Positions 21,446-34,313 of a stretch of 64,000 nt of DNA are shown piece by piece. Location of the stretch: assembly GCF_000208865.1 (NCBI RefSeq), contig NC_018395.1, positions 2,325,920-2,389,919 of the forward strand, given 5' to 3'. The stretch is from Neospora caninum Liverpool. Taxonomy: Eukaryota; Apicomplexa; Conoidasida; Eucoccidiorida; Sarcocystidae. The notes beneath the pieces are model-generated. The model searched no databases. It worked only from the letters and a program-made list of their open reading frames with translations, and was not told the DNA's origin. Position 1 is the first letter of the stretch. The number at the start of each line of letters is the position of its first letter. Made by a program: the position numbers and the translations under genes.

Positions 21446-22422
21446 TATATATATATATATACATGTATTGTATCTACGTACATGTGTGTACATGTAAATG
21501 TGCTCACATGTGTCTATAGCTGTTTATGTATGTTGGTGCACAGAAGAGAGGGAGAAGAGCCGGAGGACGGAGCGAGAAATCGAACACTGCTTCATCTGTT
21601 CTTTTCTGTTTTCTTGGCATGACAAAGAACCTCCCTGCGTGGCGGTTGGGATCAGATGCGCGTTCGTTAGCTTTAGCTTGTCTTTAAAATGTGTCCTGCG
21701 ACGGAGTGGGGTGAAAAGTATGACGAGGCACGCGGCTTCGGCTGTACAGACACCCGATAGAGGGACTTGTGTTCAAAAAGGAGGGCGAGCGCTACCCGTA
21801 TTCATCGAAAGCGCGTTCGCCAACCGCGGAAATCAGAATGTTCGCAATCGGATTAAAGGGCATTTGCGTGTTTGTATATATACAGATACATAGCGAGAGA
21901 GGGAGACAAGGAGACAAGAGGAAGAGAGACGAGAGGGAGAAACAAAGACACAGTAAGAGAGTGGACAATGAAGTGTCGGAATAGGGGGTTGGAGAGCAGA
22001 GATGAAATTTGTTCGGGTGTTCCTACGCTCCTCGAACGCCGTGGTAGACACGATTCATAAGCACGAGAAAACGCAGAGAAGGCGACACGCACGGGGAGCG
22101 CCAGACTGTCTGGATTGCATTCAGACGAGAAAGGGAAACCCACCGTTGACAAGCTGAAACAGGCTGCCCAGACATCCACCCACCCGCCTCTGACCCCTGA
22201 AGGCCACCGAGAAACTTCGGGGAAAGTGCACGAGGAAAGAAACTCTCGATCGGGGAAGTCGAGCTTCAGTCCCTTCTTTCTTCGCCACCTCGCAGAGGGT
22301 CGGAGCGTACCCCACTGCAAAAAAACTCAGCTGATCACGGACAAGAAACCGAAAACACATCGCTCACCCTTTGCGCTAAAATCTGCATGCGTAGGAGCGT
22401 GTGAATGTGCATTTGCACCCGC

Positions 22423-22442
22423 ATATATATATATATATATAT
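22423..22442. repeat. (TA)n microsatellite
   Basis: Short TA run about 50 bp beyond the URM1 stop codon. Confidence 0.9.
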
Positions 22443-22491
22443 GGAATGAGGTTGGAGAGTTCGAGACGTAGACAACCAAGAGAGAAACCTT

Positions 22492-23031
22492 TTATCCGCC
22501 GTGTAGAGTGGAGATGAACGTGACGCAGCTGCCACTGGGGACAGGAGCCTCCATGCCTCCGAGGACTTCCACATCGACGTCATCGATGAGGGCAAGAATG
22601 CCGGGTTTTATGCGCATGGGCGACAGCGTGGGAGCACAAAGCAAGTCCGTGGAGAAAACAGCCTCGTTTCTTCCCTCTGTATCTCTCGCTGGTTCCCGGC
22701 TCTCCCCTGCGACCAGGCCGCCCTCGCCTTCCCTGTCGGCGCGACACGGTGGCTCATACGCTTCCGCGAACAGCTCTGGTTTTTCGACGACGACATGCGA
22801 ACTGAGGAACGAAACGAGCTGGTACAGCTTGACTGTTTTTTGTCCCTTTCCCGCATTTTCACCCCCGTCTGGGGCTGCGCAGGCCGGAGACGGGGGTTGG
22901 CGGAGGGGCAAAAACCTGAGAGGAAGTGTTTTGGTCTTTTTTTCTGTCAGCTGTTCCAAGCCTCCACAGAACTCGACTGTCACCCGAAATGCCTCAGGAG
23001 ACGCGCGAGGCGCTGCATCTTCTGTCCCCAT
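22492..23031 (-). CDS. URM1: Ubiquitin-related modifier URM1
   Basis: A 179-aa single-exon frame from ATG at 23031, the first in-frame ATG. Residues 16-28 (RVTVEFCGGLEQL) match the first strand of URM1; 67-92 (TVKLYQLVSFLSSH...KPELF) the central helix and 'ERPELF' block; 139-179 (MRIKPGILALIDDVD...LGG...FISTLHGG) the family C-terminus ending in the essential Gly-Gly. URM1 is adenylated and thiocarboxylated at that Gly by a Uba4-type E1 and donates sulfur for thiolation of wobble uridine in tRNA, besides acting as a protein modifier. Typical URM1 is about 100 residues; the excess lies in two low-complexity insertions, about 40-65 and 93-138. The second could be an unrecognised in-frame intron, but no convincing GT..AG pair is visible. 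Confidence 0.92.
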   Translation of the reverse strand: MGTEDAAPRASPEAFRVTVEFCGGLEQLTEKKTKTLPLRFLPLRQPPSPACAAPDGGENAGKGQKTVKLYQLVSFLSSHVVVEKPELFAEAYEPPCRADREGEGGLVAGESREPARDTEGRNEAVFSTDLLCAPTLSPMRIKPGILALIDDVDVEVLGGMEAPVPSGSCVTFISTLHGG

Positions 23032-24650
23032 GTCGACGGAGACAGCGAGACAGGCGTTGTGAAGGCGCGTTCTGGCGCGCGAAGGAGACAAACAAGAGCA
23101 GTAGACGATCCAGCGGAGAAGATTGAGAGGAAAGACGGACGGAAAAAGCCGGAGAGAGGGAGAACTGCTTCTCCGGACGCGCGACAGCGGGTCTCTCGCC
23201 CTCGCGGCAAACACCGATTTTTAAAACGCAAAACTCTGAATCCGCTGCGCATGCGCGTCGATCGGGCAAAGCGTTAAATAGGGAGAACTTGGCAGAAAAG
23301 GGAAACGAGACGAAAGAAGGGAAGTTCGTCCACCTCAGAAAAACAACAGCAAAAAAGGAAGGAAAGAAAAAAACCGAAGTAAGATACAGCCGCGGCAATT
23401 TTCCTTTCGCGCTCTTTGACCGGCAAAACGGAACACAGGCGACACGGTGCATGCAGGGAAAGAAGTGAAAAAACGCAGATTTCTGGGAAAGGCACTCCGT
23501 AGAAGAAACAAGACTGCCACACTTTTCACCCGCTTTTGAAGATTAAGAAAAGACAGAGCTCGACGTAATCTGAATACAAGGCGCTGATCTATCGGCTTTT
23601 TGCCACAGGCGGCGCCTTTCTGTCAGCTGTTTATCGATGCTCAACGTCGAGGCGGGGTGACCCACAGGACGGAGCAGCTCTGTTTTTATGAGAGCGAAAA
23701 GCACACAACGCAACATTATCTTTGATTATCTAAAAGGGAAGGGACACCATACTTAGGCCGCTCATTTAGAGAGGACAAAAACTGCCTTCATAGCACATTT
23801 AGAGAGAATGGTACGGAGGGAGAGACAGCGACGCGTTAGAACCGTCCAAGACCCAGATTGAGGGAGGGAAACAGATTTACACAGACAGAAAAGTGGAAAG
23901 AGGGATGCAGGCCCAAGGACAGAGAGAGAAGAAGCAGTTGCTTACACAAGTCGAGGCTTCCACAGAATCGAGGGAGACGTAAACGTGCGGAAAGAGACCG
24001 GTAGAGTCATGTAGATACAGAAGCATAGATGCATTCAGGTAAAAGAGGTGGAGGCTTAAAAAGACAAAGAAGGCTCCGCAGACAGCTATTCCATTCACAA
24101 ATAAAAAGCGAGGCCGGTCAGAGCACTCGTTTTTCTCACCCGTGTATGACGCCAAATGGTTCAAACAGGTCGTACACCCAAGAAATGGAGAAAGTGTAAC
24201 AAATAGACAGCACATGAGAAACCCGGAAAGCTCGGCAAGAGAAACTCCCAAAGAGGAGAGACAGTCCGTGAGACAGCAGAAATGTGGTCAGGAGGTAACT
24301 GGTATTCTTCAAATGCTCTTACTGCAATCAACGGTTCTTTTGAATGATTCTGCTCCACGACGTGGCGATGAACAAGCACGCAGACACGCTCTTCACTTCG
24401 TTCTCCAAATGTTTGAACGTTCACACGCAGAAGCTGTGTCCTGAGTCTCGGTGAGAAGCTTCACACCCTTGAGAAAACAAGACGGCTCCTCGGTAAGCTT
24501 TGTTCCCCAGTTGACGCCCTCCCTACCGAAAGAAGGTCGAGCACCATCCAGCGTAGATCGGTTTAGAAACCCCTCCAAGCCACGAACATACTGCATTCCT
24601 GTGGAAATATATTTAGATCAATGTTGACACATAAATCCGGTTATCTATTG

Positions 24651-24680
24651 GTATATATATATATATATATATATATGTAT
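24651..24680. repeat. (TA)n microsatellite
   Basis: TA run between genes. Confidence 0.9.
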
Positions 24681-24868
24681 TGATTCGTCTATTTTGGAGA
24701 TGCGCCCTATGGCAAGAACAATCTATGCCCCTGTTTGCATGAATCCACGTATAAATATATACAGAGAGGGAGCCAGGGCGCATGACACGTGAGTTATATG
24801 GACATGCAGATAAACATGTATTCGAAGAGAGGTACCTTATGCCATGAAGAGTAGACGCAGCTATATCC

Positions 24869-24950
24869 ATATATATTTATATATATATATATATATATTT
24901 ATATACAAATATATATATGTATATTTATTTATATATATATATATATATAC
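24869..24950. repeat. Compound TA/TTTATATA tract
   Basis: Three TA runs joined by TTTATATA and CAAATATA interruptions, about 80 bp of almost pure A+T. Confidence 0.95.
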
Positions 24951-27317
24951 AAACATATGTGGACAAGGCGAAGCATAGGGAGACAGAGGGCACAAAATGA
25001 CTCCCGCAATACATATGTCTACGTACGCACAAAGCGTATGGCTTGTGGTCACTTTTGGGGTGGTAGGAGATACGGTGTATCGTTTCAAACTGATCTTGTT
25101 TGCATTCTGCTCGTCACTTCATCGATTAACCGCGACGGACTCGTCCGGTTCCTCGACGGGAGTCTCGCAGGCCGCAAAAGGAAAACCATTCGGACTTCCC
25201 AAGAAGGCCGTCGACAGACGCTATGGCTCGCGTGCTTCACTGACGTGGGCTTTCCACAGCGTTTTTCTGTTACACATGCTTGGTGAGTGACAAAGCGGAA
25301 CCTTTCTGCCGACAGTGTTCGCGTATTGGAACCTCTCCGTTTTCCTACATTCGCACACGTTCGCTCAGGCGTTTGTTCGGCCAAGGTGAAAACGTCTTTT
25401 TTCGACTTGTGGAATCGTTCAAAAGCCCTCTCAAATCGGCTGCGCATCGGGCGGAGCGCTGCAGTCTTGGTCCGCGTCTGCCTTTTGGGGTTTCTCGGAG
25501 AGAGTTGACTGCCATCCAATTCCCATCTGGCGTTTTCGCCCCACCACTGATTGCTTTTTGAGTTTCCCTTTCACGTGCTCTCTGTGGCGTTTTGAATTCT
25601 AGCTCGGCCCCCCTTTCTCCACAGCTAACTGCTTTGTCGTGAAGCATGCGTCTTGTGCGTTTCGTGTCGCTGCGCTTCCCTTGTTCCTGGTCGATTCCAC
25701 GGCTGTCATCAAGTTTCGTCATGGCTCTTTAGGCGTGTTCGATTTCACTTTTAGAAATCCTGTTCTGCTCTAGAGTGGCGCTCTAGTCTCACCGGACACG
25801 TGCCGCCACAGATTGGACATAATTTTTGGTTTTTCAGACGTGTGTCGGTTCGCGCTTGCGAATTGCATCGCATTCTGGCACATGCTCCTCGGCATCAGCT
25901 GCAGGTTTGGCGTTTGCGGTATCGTCCACTACGTCTTCGGTTTGTCTCCAGATGGAATCTTTACTGAATGAGGTCATGGGTCGGGCTTACAACGTATAAC
26001 ATTCCTTTCGTTCTTGCCGTTGCGCAACAGCGGCGCTTTTAGCGTACACACAGAAGGCGCTTCACCAATGTCTGTTGGTTGCTTTTCGATTTCTACATAA
26101 AAGTTTTTTGCATGCCTGCAATCAAACCGCGGCGCGCGTTGCGACTCTCAGACTCGAGAGGCGGAGCGCTCTCTCCCTCGTTCGATTTCCCTTTTGGATG
26201 GTCAGGTTGGTTGCAGACGCAGCCAGACGGTTTCCGCACAAGGGACTGGACGAAAAAACTGAACGTTCCCGCGTTTGTGTGTTTTCGACGCCTTTCGTGT
26301 TCCTGTGGTTTCCGTTTCCCTTCGCAATATCTCTGTAGTGTCCACATCTCCAGGTCGCACTGCTTTCCGGCTTTCTTTGTCTCCCAGTCCTACCTTGCAG
26401 CTCCTTGTTCTGCGCAGCTCGCCTCCCCGCTCTTTCTTTCCCACACGATTGCCGCCTCAATTTGGCACGCGATTCCCACAAGAAGGGCTTGGAGATGACG
26501 GTGGGTTCTGTGGGAGTCATTCCGATGCGTATCTCGCTTCGTGTGTAAACTTTGCCATCTAATCCAAAAACCAGAGCCGACCACAGGCTACACCCGTGAA
26601 GAGCCCATGGCCCACGTGTATGTCTGTTTGCCCTCATCACGCGATTCGCGTGAGGAAATGGACGACCGTCCTTACCCAATTGAGCTCTCAGTTCTTAATT
26701 CGTGAATCCTTGAGCGGATTCCAAACGACTCACCCTTTCGAAAACGGCTCACCTCTGCAGTGTATGCACAGGCTTCTTCGTTCGTCACAAGTATACCCGT
26801 TTTTTCACAAATATTTGTTCACATATGCATGGGCCTATACATTTGCATCTCTTCACATGTATACAGGTATAATTGCGGGATTTCGAGTTACAGGTATTTC
26901 CCTGCGGCCTGCGTGAATCTGTGATGCCGTTCCGCTTATGGAATAGTTGCCGTCATGCGACGTTGCTCTTTGTCTTTTCAATTCGTTCTCCCTAACGCGT
27001 CCACCGAACGCGGATCGAAAGGGAAGCCTCTGTGACACGGCTGAACCATTTTCCTGGGAAACATCCGTGCGTGTTCTTTCTTTCTGAAGGGCCAAATATC
27101 AATGGTAGAGTGTCCTTGGTCCCGACACCCCTCACGCCCATGAAACGGACTTCCCCGTAACGACAATTGGGCGGTTCATGTGAACTCACATTGTTCGGTA
27201 AAGCGACGGAAGGAACGTGGAAACCAGAAACTCACAAAATAGACCTAGGAAGAGGCAAACACTCGGGCCTACAGCGTCGCGCCTCCACGAAAAGGACTCT
27301 AGGATAGAGATACAAAA

Positions 27318-30300
27318 ATGGACTCCGTTGTATTCTCAGGCCGCCGCGTTGAAGCCTCGATAGGGAGACGAGAAGGGATGGAGGTTCCCGACGCAGTGAC
27401 CGATGAAGGACGAATCTGCAGAAATGCGACAGACAGCCACAGAGCGCCTCAGCGACTGCCGTATGAAGATCAAAAGAGAGTCCAGACTTCGCGGGCCCAA
27501 GCGGTGGAGTTTGAGGTCGGTTTGCCAGAAACCAAACACGTGAGGGAAACCGCAAATTATGCGGAGCCGATCCCTTCAATGAAAAGCATGAACTCGCCCG
27601 TTTCCGGCGTCAAGGCACATCCCGGAGGCGCGCCCCCGTCAGAAGCTTGCCACCATGAACCCTTTGTCTCTCCACGGCCTGTTTTACATGTCTTTTCGCC
27701 CGGCGAAATCAGAAGCGATAACGTTCAAAGAGGAAATGAAGGCGACGGAGAAGAAAGGAGAGAAGAATGGAGAGAAACTGACGAAGAAGAAAGAGAAGAT
27801 GAAGGAGAGCAGGAAACTGACGAGGCAGCTGTGGTTTCCATCGCTACAGTTAGTCTTGATCCACACGCCGCGTTCACGTCTGAAGGAGATATCCGAACTT
27901 CACCGGTAAGGCAGTCTTTTCCAGCATCGGCTTCGACTTTTCTCCGCTCATTGACGACCTAGACGCCGTCTCACCACTTTATAGATATCTGAGGGCGTCT
28001 GTTTATGACTACATGTATACGCATCTATTTATCGGGAGAAAAAATGTCCACCTGCATATGTGTCTGTATGGCTAATGGAAATGCATGGACATAGAAGTCC
28101 AGTGGCTTGTAACATTACAGAGATACGTCTATACATACACGCAGCTATGCCTCTCGTTATAGATAAGAGCGTCCAGAGCTGTGCGCACACTTCAAGTCGA
28201 CACGTAGCGAGGTGACTTGCAGCTTTCCTTCGTAGCATACACCCAACCCGAGGCGGCTCAAACGCTTCACAAGAAAGTCCTGTGTCGCCTCGTTCCTCCG
28301 CGTCACAAACGCCAGTTCACGCGGATCTCTCGGTTACACATACACGCGAAATAAAGTGAAACTCTGTGTCGTGGTGTGTCGGGATACCTCCCTCCGTGTC
28401 GATGCTGCTTTAGGCGCTTCTCGTTCATGAGCTCCGAGTGTTCCTGTCGTCGTGTCCGCCTGTCCATTCAGTCCACCTGCATCGACGCGCGGCTTTCCTT
28501 TCTGGTTTTTCCTGTTTGTGTCATATCAGAGTCGGCCGATTCTGATCACTTCGAGTCCAGGTGTCCGCCGCGGAGGCTGCGTGCCGGGACATGCTGACTG
28601 TTCGCCCGACTCCAAAGGCGAGTGCTTTCGGGCTGCTCTCTGGCACGCACCGTTCGCCACAGAGTCGCGCACCTCTCGCTCTACGCAGCCGACATCTTTC
28701 CTTTCCTGTTCGCGTCCGCTGTCTGGGGCGGTCTCTGCGTCTTCGGGCGCTCTCCAGAAGCAGGCAGGACTCTTCGCTGGACAAACTCGAGGGAATTCTG
28801 TCTGGGGCGACTCCCACGCTCGTCCGCGACGCGCGCCGGAGACCGTGAGCGAGGCGAAGAGCGAAGGGAACCCTGGAGCGGGAGCGCAGCTGGACGGGAA
28901 ACTGAAGGAAACGCCGCTGGAAACACGCGACGTGGTTCTGGGGGGAGAAGACCACGATGAGCAGGAGGAGAGGGCTTTGGAGGGAGCCGAGAGGAGAGAA
29001 GGCGCGACACGCAAAGCGATGAAGGTCGATACGCGTCACGCATCGACGGCCTGGGGTTTCGCCTCCCCGCGGAGGGCTACTCACGTCTCGTCTCCAGGTG
29101 TCTACCGCAAAGAGCACAAAGTTTCGCTTTCTCCTGCGAAAGGTGAACCCGCGGGTTTCGGGGTAGGCGAGAGAGAAATGCTTCGGGAAACGCCGACTGC
29201 TTGGTGGTCCTGTTCGGGTGTGTACAAGGGCGAACACGCGATGCACGCCGACCTCAACTCGCACGACTCGGCGCGTTTCAGGCGGGCGGGAACTCGCGCC
29301 GTTCTCGCGCCCTTCCGAGCCTCGGGAAACGACGGCGAACGCGAGAAAGAAGCGCTAAGGCGCGAGCGGGAGGCCAACGAAAGGAGACAGGTGGGTTGCC
29401 AGAGCGCGCGGTCGGGTCCGAGGCTCTCCTCCGATTCGGAGCGAGCGTGGGGATCGTCGACGCCGTTGCCTGAATCGGCGCACAAAGACTGCGCCGATTC
29501 CGGTGAGCGGCAGGTTTCACAGCTGAGCGAAGAAACAAGAGGACCCCCGGAGATTCTCTCTCGAGGCGAAGCCCTCGACGGCGGCGAAGCAACAGTGCTG
29601 GACGTCGAAGGAGGACCAGGATACGAAGATGAGAGTCAGATGCCATCACCACTCCGCCGATCTCCCGCGACGGCCGACGCAGCAAGTGGGGCGCGGGACG
29701 CAACTCAAGTTTTGTTAACCACGCCTGGCAGAACGCCAGCAGAAGGCGAGAAGAGGGCCCGGAGGAGGGCCGAGAAGAAGGCTGCGCGTTCAGGCGGCAA
29801 GGTTGGAGAGACACCGACAGAGGACGAAGTCTGTGGTGAACCGAGGCAGGGAGAAGAGTCAGGCTGGCAGGTGGGGAAGGAAAGGAGAAGAGGAGCGGTG
29901 GGGCGTTGGGAGTCTGCAGTCGATGTTGAGGAGAAATGCAGGGTTGAGGAGAGACGGCGGTTTGAAGACGCGTGTCTTGAGCCTTTCCCCTCATCACACA
30001 GCGAGGAAAAACAAAGTGAAGAGCATGCAAAAGACACCGAAGCTGAGGGAACGCCGAGTATGACGGCGGCGCTTCCCAGGCGGTCATCGCCCCGTCATTT
30101 CCTCGAAAGAGACGAAGCCTGGCATGGCACATCCGTACAGGGAACACCCGAGAGTGTCTCGCCTTCGGACATGCGACGCCTGGCGCCGCCTGCCGCTTCG
30201 CCACATTCCTCTCCGTCCTCGAACTCGCGCGTTTCCTCTTCGCTCGACGCATGCGAGCGACACAGCAAGCAGCTCCTGCGAGGCTGCAGCGGCGAAGGAG

Positions 30301-32549
30301 AGTGCCGGGAGGGGGAACACGAGGAAGACGAACCAGAGGGAGAAGAGACGGAGCAGGAAGCAAGAAAGCAAGAAGAGGTGGAGCCCGAAGCCGGAGAGGA
30401 AGAAGGGAGCAACGAGAAAGGGAACACGGCCGAGGACGGTGTGGTTCCTCAGCGAGCGTCTATTATTGAGAGGTCGGTGAGAAGAGCGTCGAAACTTATT
30501 GGGTCAGGGAAACCCCACAAGAACGGGAGACGCGTGAAAATTAATTTGAAAAGCACCAAGTCCTTCTGGCCTCGCCACGCAGCCCGGCGTTTCAAATACC
30601 CCCGTGGGTATCGCCTGCCTTCTCTCCCCCGCCACTTCCGCTTCCTTTCAACGGAAAAGAGAACGGCAGAGAAAGACCGAGGCAGTCTGCTGGCTCTCCT
30701 GTCGCACCCTCGCTCGCTTCTCGCCTCTTCGCACTTTTCACTGAAGTCACCTTCTGCCTCTTTGCCTGCATTGTCGACTGCTCTGAGGGCGAAGCCGACC
30801 GCAGCAGAAATGCGCGTGATGCACCCGAAGCGCGCCGCCGCTGAGCCTCAAGAGCAGCCAAAGCCCAAGTCTCCCGATCACGCTGGGCACGTGTCGTTGC
30901 GTTGCCGCACGACAGACGGCCCCCGCGGGAGGCAAGACTGCCGCGAAGAGGCTGAGGAAGGTCGGATGTCTGTTCCCAAGAACGTCGACGACATGACGGT
31001 TTCTTGCCTGTCTCCGGAAGCTGTCACGTGCCTGGACGGCCGCGCCCGGCGCTGTCGGTGTAGCGTTTACCACTTTCCCCACGAGGACAAAGTCGGCGTC
31101 TACGACACTTTCCTTGCTTCGCCGTGCTGGTCCAGCTGCTCGTACACCTCGCCATGGACATCCCATCTTTCGTCCCCTTGCTGGAAACCCCGTCGGGAAG
31201 AAAGGGCTGTTTGTGTGTCTTTCCAAAGAATGGAATCACTGCCTCACTTTGCCTCTGCTTCGCTGTCGGAGGCGCACGGCCGACCCAGAGATCGGAGTTC
31301 TTTTTTCCGTGTCGAGGAACAAGAAACGCGAGCGCGAGAAACATTCCTAGATCTGAACACTCCAAGTGAGCCTCACGACCTGCAAGCTTTAGACAGATCC
31401 AGCAGCCGGCGTCGACACCCGTGTATACGTCTTGCGCCTGCTGCTCGTCGAGGGTGTTGCGAGACAGACACGCAATTTATGCAGGGAAAAAGCGAATTCG
31501 AACACCACTTTGGGTGTACCGACACTGTTCGCCCCACGAGCAGTGCACATAGCAAGATTGGCAGTAAGCTTCAGAGCGCCTTCAAAGATGACAGAGGGAA
31601 CAGGCCTACTGAGAAGACGCCGGATCTCGGTGCTCCTCAAAACGCATCTGAGAAAAGCAAGAAAACCATCAAGCGTTTGGAAAGGCCCGCTTCGATTGCG
31701 CGGCATGGACAACACGACGGAGAGGAGGCGCAGGATGCCCCGCTTCGAACGCCAAAATCTCTCCCTTCTCAGAACTCAGCTGATCAGCCGATAAGGCCCC
31801 TCCACGTCCGATATCCACAGAGTCGGATCGGCTCAGAAGAAGGGCGAGGACAAGAAAAAGACGAAAAAGTGCGAAAACGAGCAGTGCGAACGCCGTGGGA
31901 AGGGAGGGAGAAGTGCGGTGGGAGGCGCGAAGGGACGGATGAAGCGAGAGGCATTTGTGGGAATGGGAAGACGGCCAACGCTAAGGTGATGAGAGACGCC
32001 TCTGTGGAGAACTCGGATTTCCTTGAAACGGAAGCGAAGCTTCGAGATCCCCCAAAACGCGGAGGGTGTCGTTGGGAAAGAGAGGCGAGCAGTGAAGACG
32101 AGTACGGAGAGCCTCTGGAGAGACGACACAAAACCGCGCAGCCTCTGCCGCCCATTCCTCTTTTCCGCCCGGTGTGTTGCCACCCCATCGTCTACCGCGA
32201 AGGAAAGCGTGCGCCTCGACATCACTCTTGCCTTCGCCCGGCCGTGTCGTCGAGCACGGATCTCCTCTTCAAACAATATGTAAAGGAAGTTGAGAGCGTC
32301 GAGCGCCAGATTGAGCGAGAAGAGCGGCTCAGAAAAAGAAGGAAAGGCAGCGGAGAAGGCGACGTCGAGCACCTCCAGCAAATCGTCACCAAGAGCACCA
32401 AACTCGTGTACTTCCTCATCATTGTCAACATCACAGTGCTCATGCTGTGCTTCTTCTTTGCCCTCTTCCCCATGCACCTAAGCAGTACGAATGCGCAACG
32501 CCACCTGAAGCTACGACAGACAACGCCTTTGCGTTTGCGCATGTCGTGA
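27318..32549 (+). CDS. Unrecognised 1,535-aa protein with a C-terminal membrane segment
   Basis: Two exons, both boundaries in phase 0: 27318-27905 (ATG at 27318; donor CCG|GTAAGG) and 28530-32549 (acceptor CTGTTTGTGTCATATCAG|AG). The protein is hydrophilic and dominated by Glu/Lys/Arg/Ser low complexity, including an acidic run at about 145-170 and another around 820-850. The only strong hydrophobic stretch is about residues 1488-1511 (LVYFLIIVNITVLMLCFFF core), leaving a basic tail of about 24 residues. Just before it, at about 1440-1480, is a charged helical segment (KEVESVERQIEREERLRKRR) likely to be coiled coil. There is no signal peptide, so the topology suggests a near-tail-anchored protein facing the cytosol. 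A semi-ordered basic region at about 850-900 (FWPRHAARRFKYPRGYR) may be a second conserved piece. I recognise no family and offer no function. Confidence 0.7.
27906..28529 (+). other. Intron of the 1,535-aa protein gene
   Basis: 624 bp, GTAAGG donor and a pyrimidine-rich TCATATCAG acceptor. A second AG at 28559-28560 would break the frame, which favours the acceptor at 28529. Confidence 0.7.
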
Positions 32550-32676
32550 AAATGATCTTCACAATCCGCCTGCACATCCAGAGACGCAACAGCGCGCAAG
32601 CAGTTCCACACACGTGCACATCCAGGCATCTCTCAAAACCCTCAACCCTCTCTATATCGTTCTACATATAGTTACG

Positions 32677-32715
<39 letters not shown>

Positions 32716-33438
32716 TTACGCGTGTATATGCGTATCGATACCCACAGATATACATGTAGGTGTGTTGGCTTTCAGATTCATTCCTTGGGCTTCTCGGTAT
32801 TGGTCGGGGCCTCGCCACTGCTTTTTTGAAGTCTGGCGTGTGTGTTGTGCGTCAGAGTGTTTGTCGGCTTTGGCACCTCACTTTTGTTTCCACTTTGTAT
32901 TATCTCTTGGAGCTGTCGTTGCAACTACATGTGGATTTATCTGCTATAGTAAAGATATATTCGGAGATGCTATGAATCTCTTCCATATACATACAGGTTC
33001 TTCACCTTGCTTGGGTATCTCCTTTGTTGTAGTCTTGGCACGTTTGTAACTGTGTCCCTTGGCCCGAGCCTGTTCGGCGAAATTCCCGTCGCCGTGGAAG
33101 TCCCGGACCCCTGCATGTCAAGCAGACTAGATATTTGAGTGCGTGGGTTCCAGGTGTACGCCGTTTTCTGGCGTTGTGTGGAGGCTTTGGAGTTTCGCGT
33201 TGGCTTCGCCCGGCGGTTTTGTTTCCTTGTTTCTGACGACCGCGCTTCTTTAGTCAGGCAGCGATATACACGCTTGCAGGTGGGGACGAGTTTGAAGACG
33301 CGCAGTTCCCGTCCCTCTCTACCCGAGCTTCGAGATTCCAAAAGAGATTCTGTCTCCGTCTTCCCCTTCTGTCCGTTCGCTCTCCTTGTAGACCACGAGA
33401 AGACCAGGGACGATCTGCCGGAGCCAAGCTTCTATGAG
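32550..33438. other. Intergenic, 3' flank and leader region
   Basis: Starts with the 3' flank of the upstream gene, which includes a TA/GA microsatellite. An open frame from 33139 continues into the next gene but has no ATG before 33439, so it is probably leader sequence. Pieces at 33.0-33.2 kb (for example TGGGTTCCAG) could be an acceptor. Confidence 0.45.
32677..32715. repeat. Compound (TA)n(GA)n microsatellite
   Basis: A TA run changes into a GA run about 130 bp after the stop codon of the 1,535-aa protein gene. Confidence 0.95.
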
Positions 33439-34276
33439 ATGAGTGAAAGCACGGAACCGGTTCGCGCCCTAGCCGCATTCCCGCCTTCGCCGCTGTCTCC
33501 GGAGAGCTCGGCGCCTCACGTTTCGTCGTCGCCCTCCTTTCGGTCAACGAGCGCTAGCCCGCGCCCTCATCCCTTCCTCTCTTCTGTCGCGTTGGAGAGT
33601 AAATGGCGTAGACGCCACATCGTCCACCCTGCAGCGGCGCCTCACCGCGGCCAAGAGGCAGTGTTTGGAGGGCGAGAGCCTGTAAACCTCCACGAGGAAG
33701 AAGCAAAGGGATCCCCGCGACTTTTTGAAGAACAACGGCTTGATCCGCCAGCAGCCCCGAGTTCCCCTCCGCTTCGCTCTCATCACGCGCCGGCGCAGGG
33801 GGAAACATATACAGCAAAGAACGAAACAAGAGGCGAACTCTGGGCGGGGAGGCAAAGCACAGAAGGCCGAGAAAGAGTGGAACAGGCCTTTAGCCCCGCA
33901 GGAAACGAGAAGCATCTTATGCTGGTGACGCCTTTAACAGAACTGTCTGAAGTACCAGCAGAAGCCTTCAAAGACCTCGTCATTGTCCTTAAGATGAACC
34001 CGGTATGCGGCGACCCTTACGAAAATAACCTGCCGATCCATGTCGGGGGTTGCCTACGCGGGTCTGCTTGCACACGCGCTCATGCATATCAGCAGCAGGG
34101 GACCAGCACTATCTTTTGCTACTGCTGGCGGGGTACGGACAGCACCATCCACAGGGCCGTGCTGTTTCATCTCCGGTTTTGTGGACGAGGAACATCTCTA
34201 AACCCCACGTCTAGGAGGCGCCAACCCGCCTGAAACACGCCGGTGCATGCACAAGACTCTCCTGGTGATATAATCA

Positions 34277-34313
<37 letters not shown>

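Larger units (their letters stand above)
21094..22491. other. Convergent 3' flanks of SNW and URM1
   Basis: The two genes end facing each other about 1.4 kb apart. The stretch holds TA tracts at 21307-21325, about 21444-21461 and 22423-22442, a 53-bp perfect duplication, and otherwise no supported coding sequence. Frames through the 20845-21243 minus strand are shadows of SNW exons and introns. Confidence 0.6.
23032..27317. other. Intergenic region between URM1 and the 1,535-aa protein gene
   Basis: About 4.3 kb between divergently transcribed genes. It holds TA tracts at 24651-24680 and 24869-24950 and several short frames with no recognised domain. A hydrophobic 124-residue minus frame at 23877-24251 opens on TTG, not ATG. 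Segment 25.1-26.6 kb has scattered pyrimidine-rich stretches that could be untranslated leader. Nothing here is supported as coding. Confidence 0.5.

Noticed and set aside
23877..24251. Hydrophobic 124-residue minus-strand frame
   Set aside because: It starts at TTG rather than ATG, has no supported splice sites and no recognisable family.
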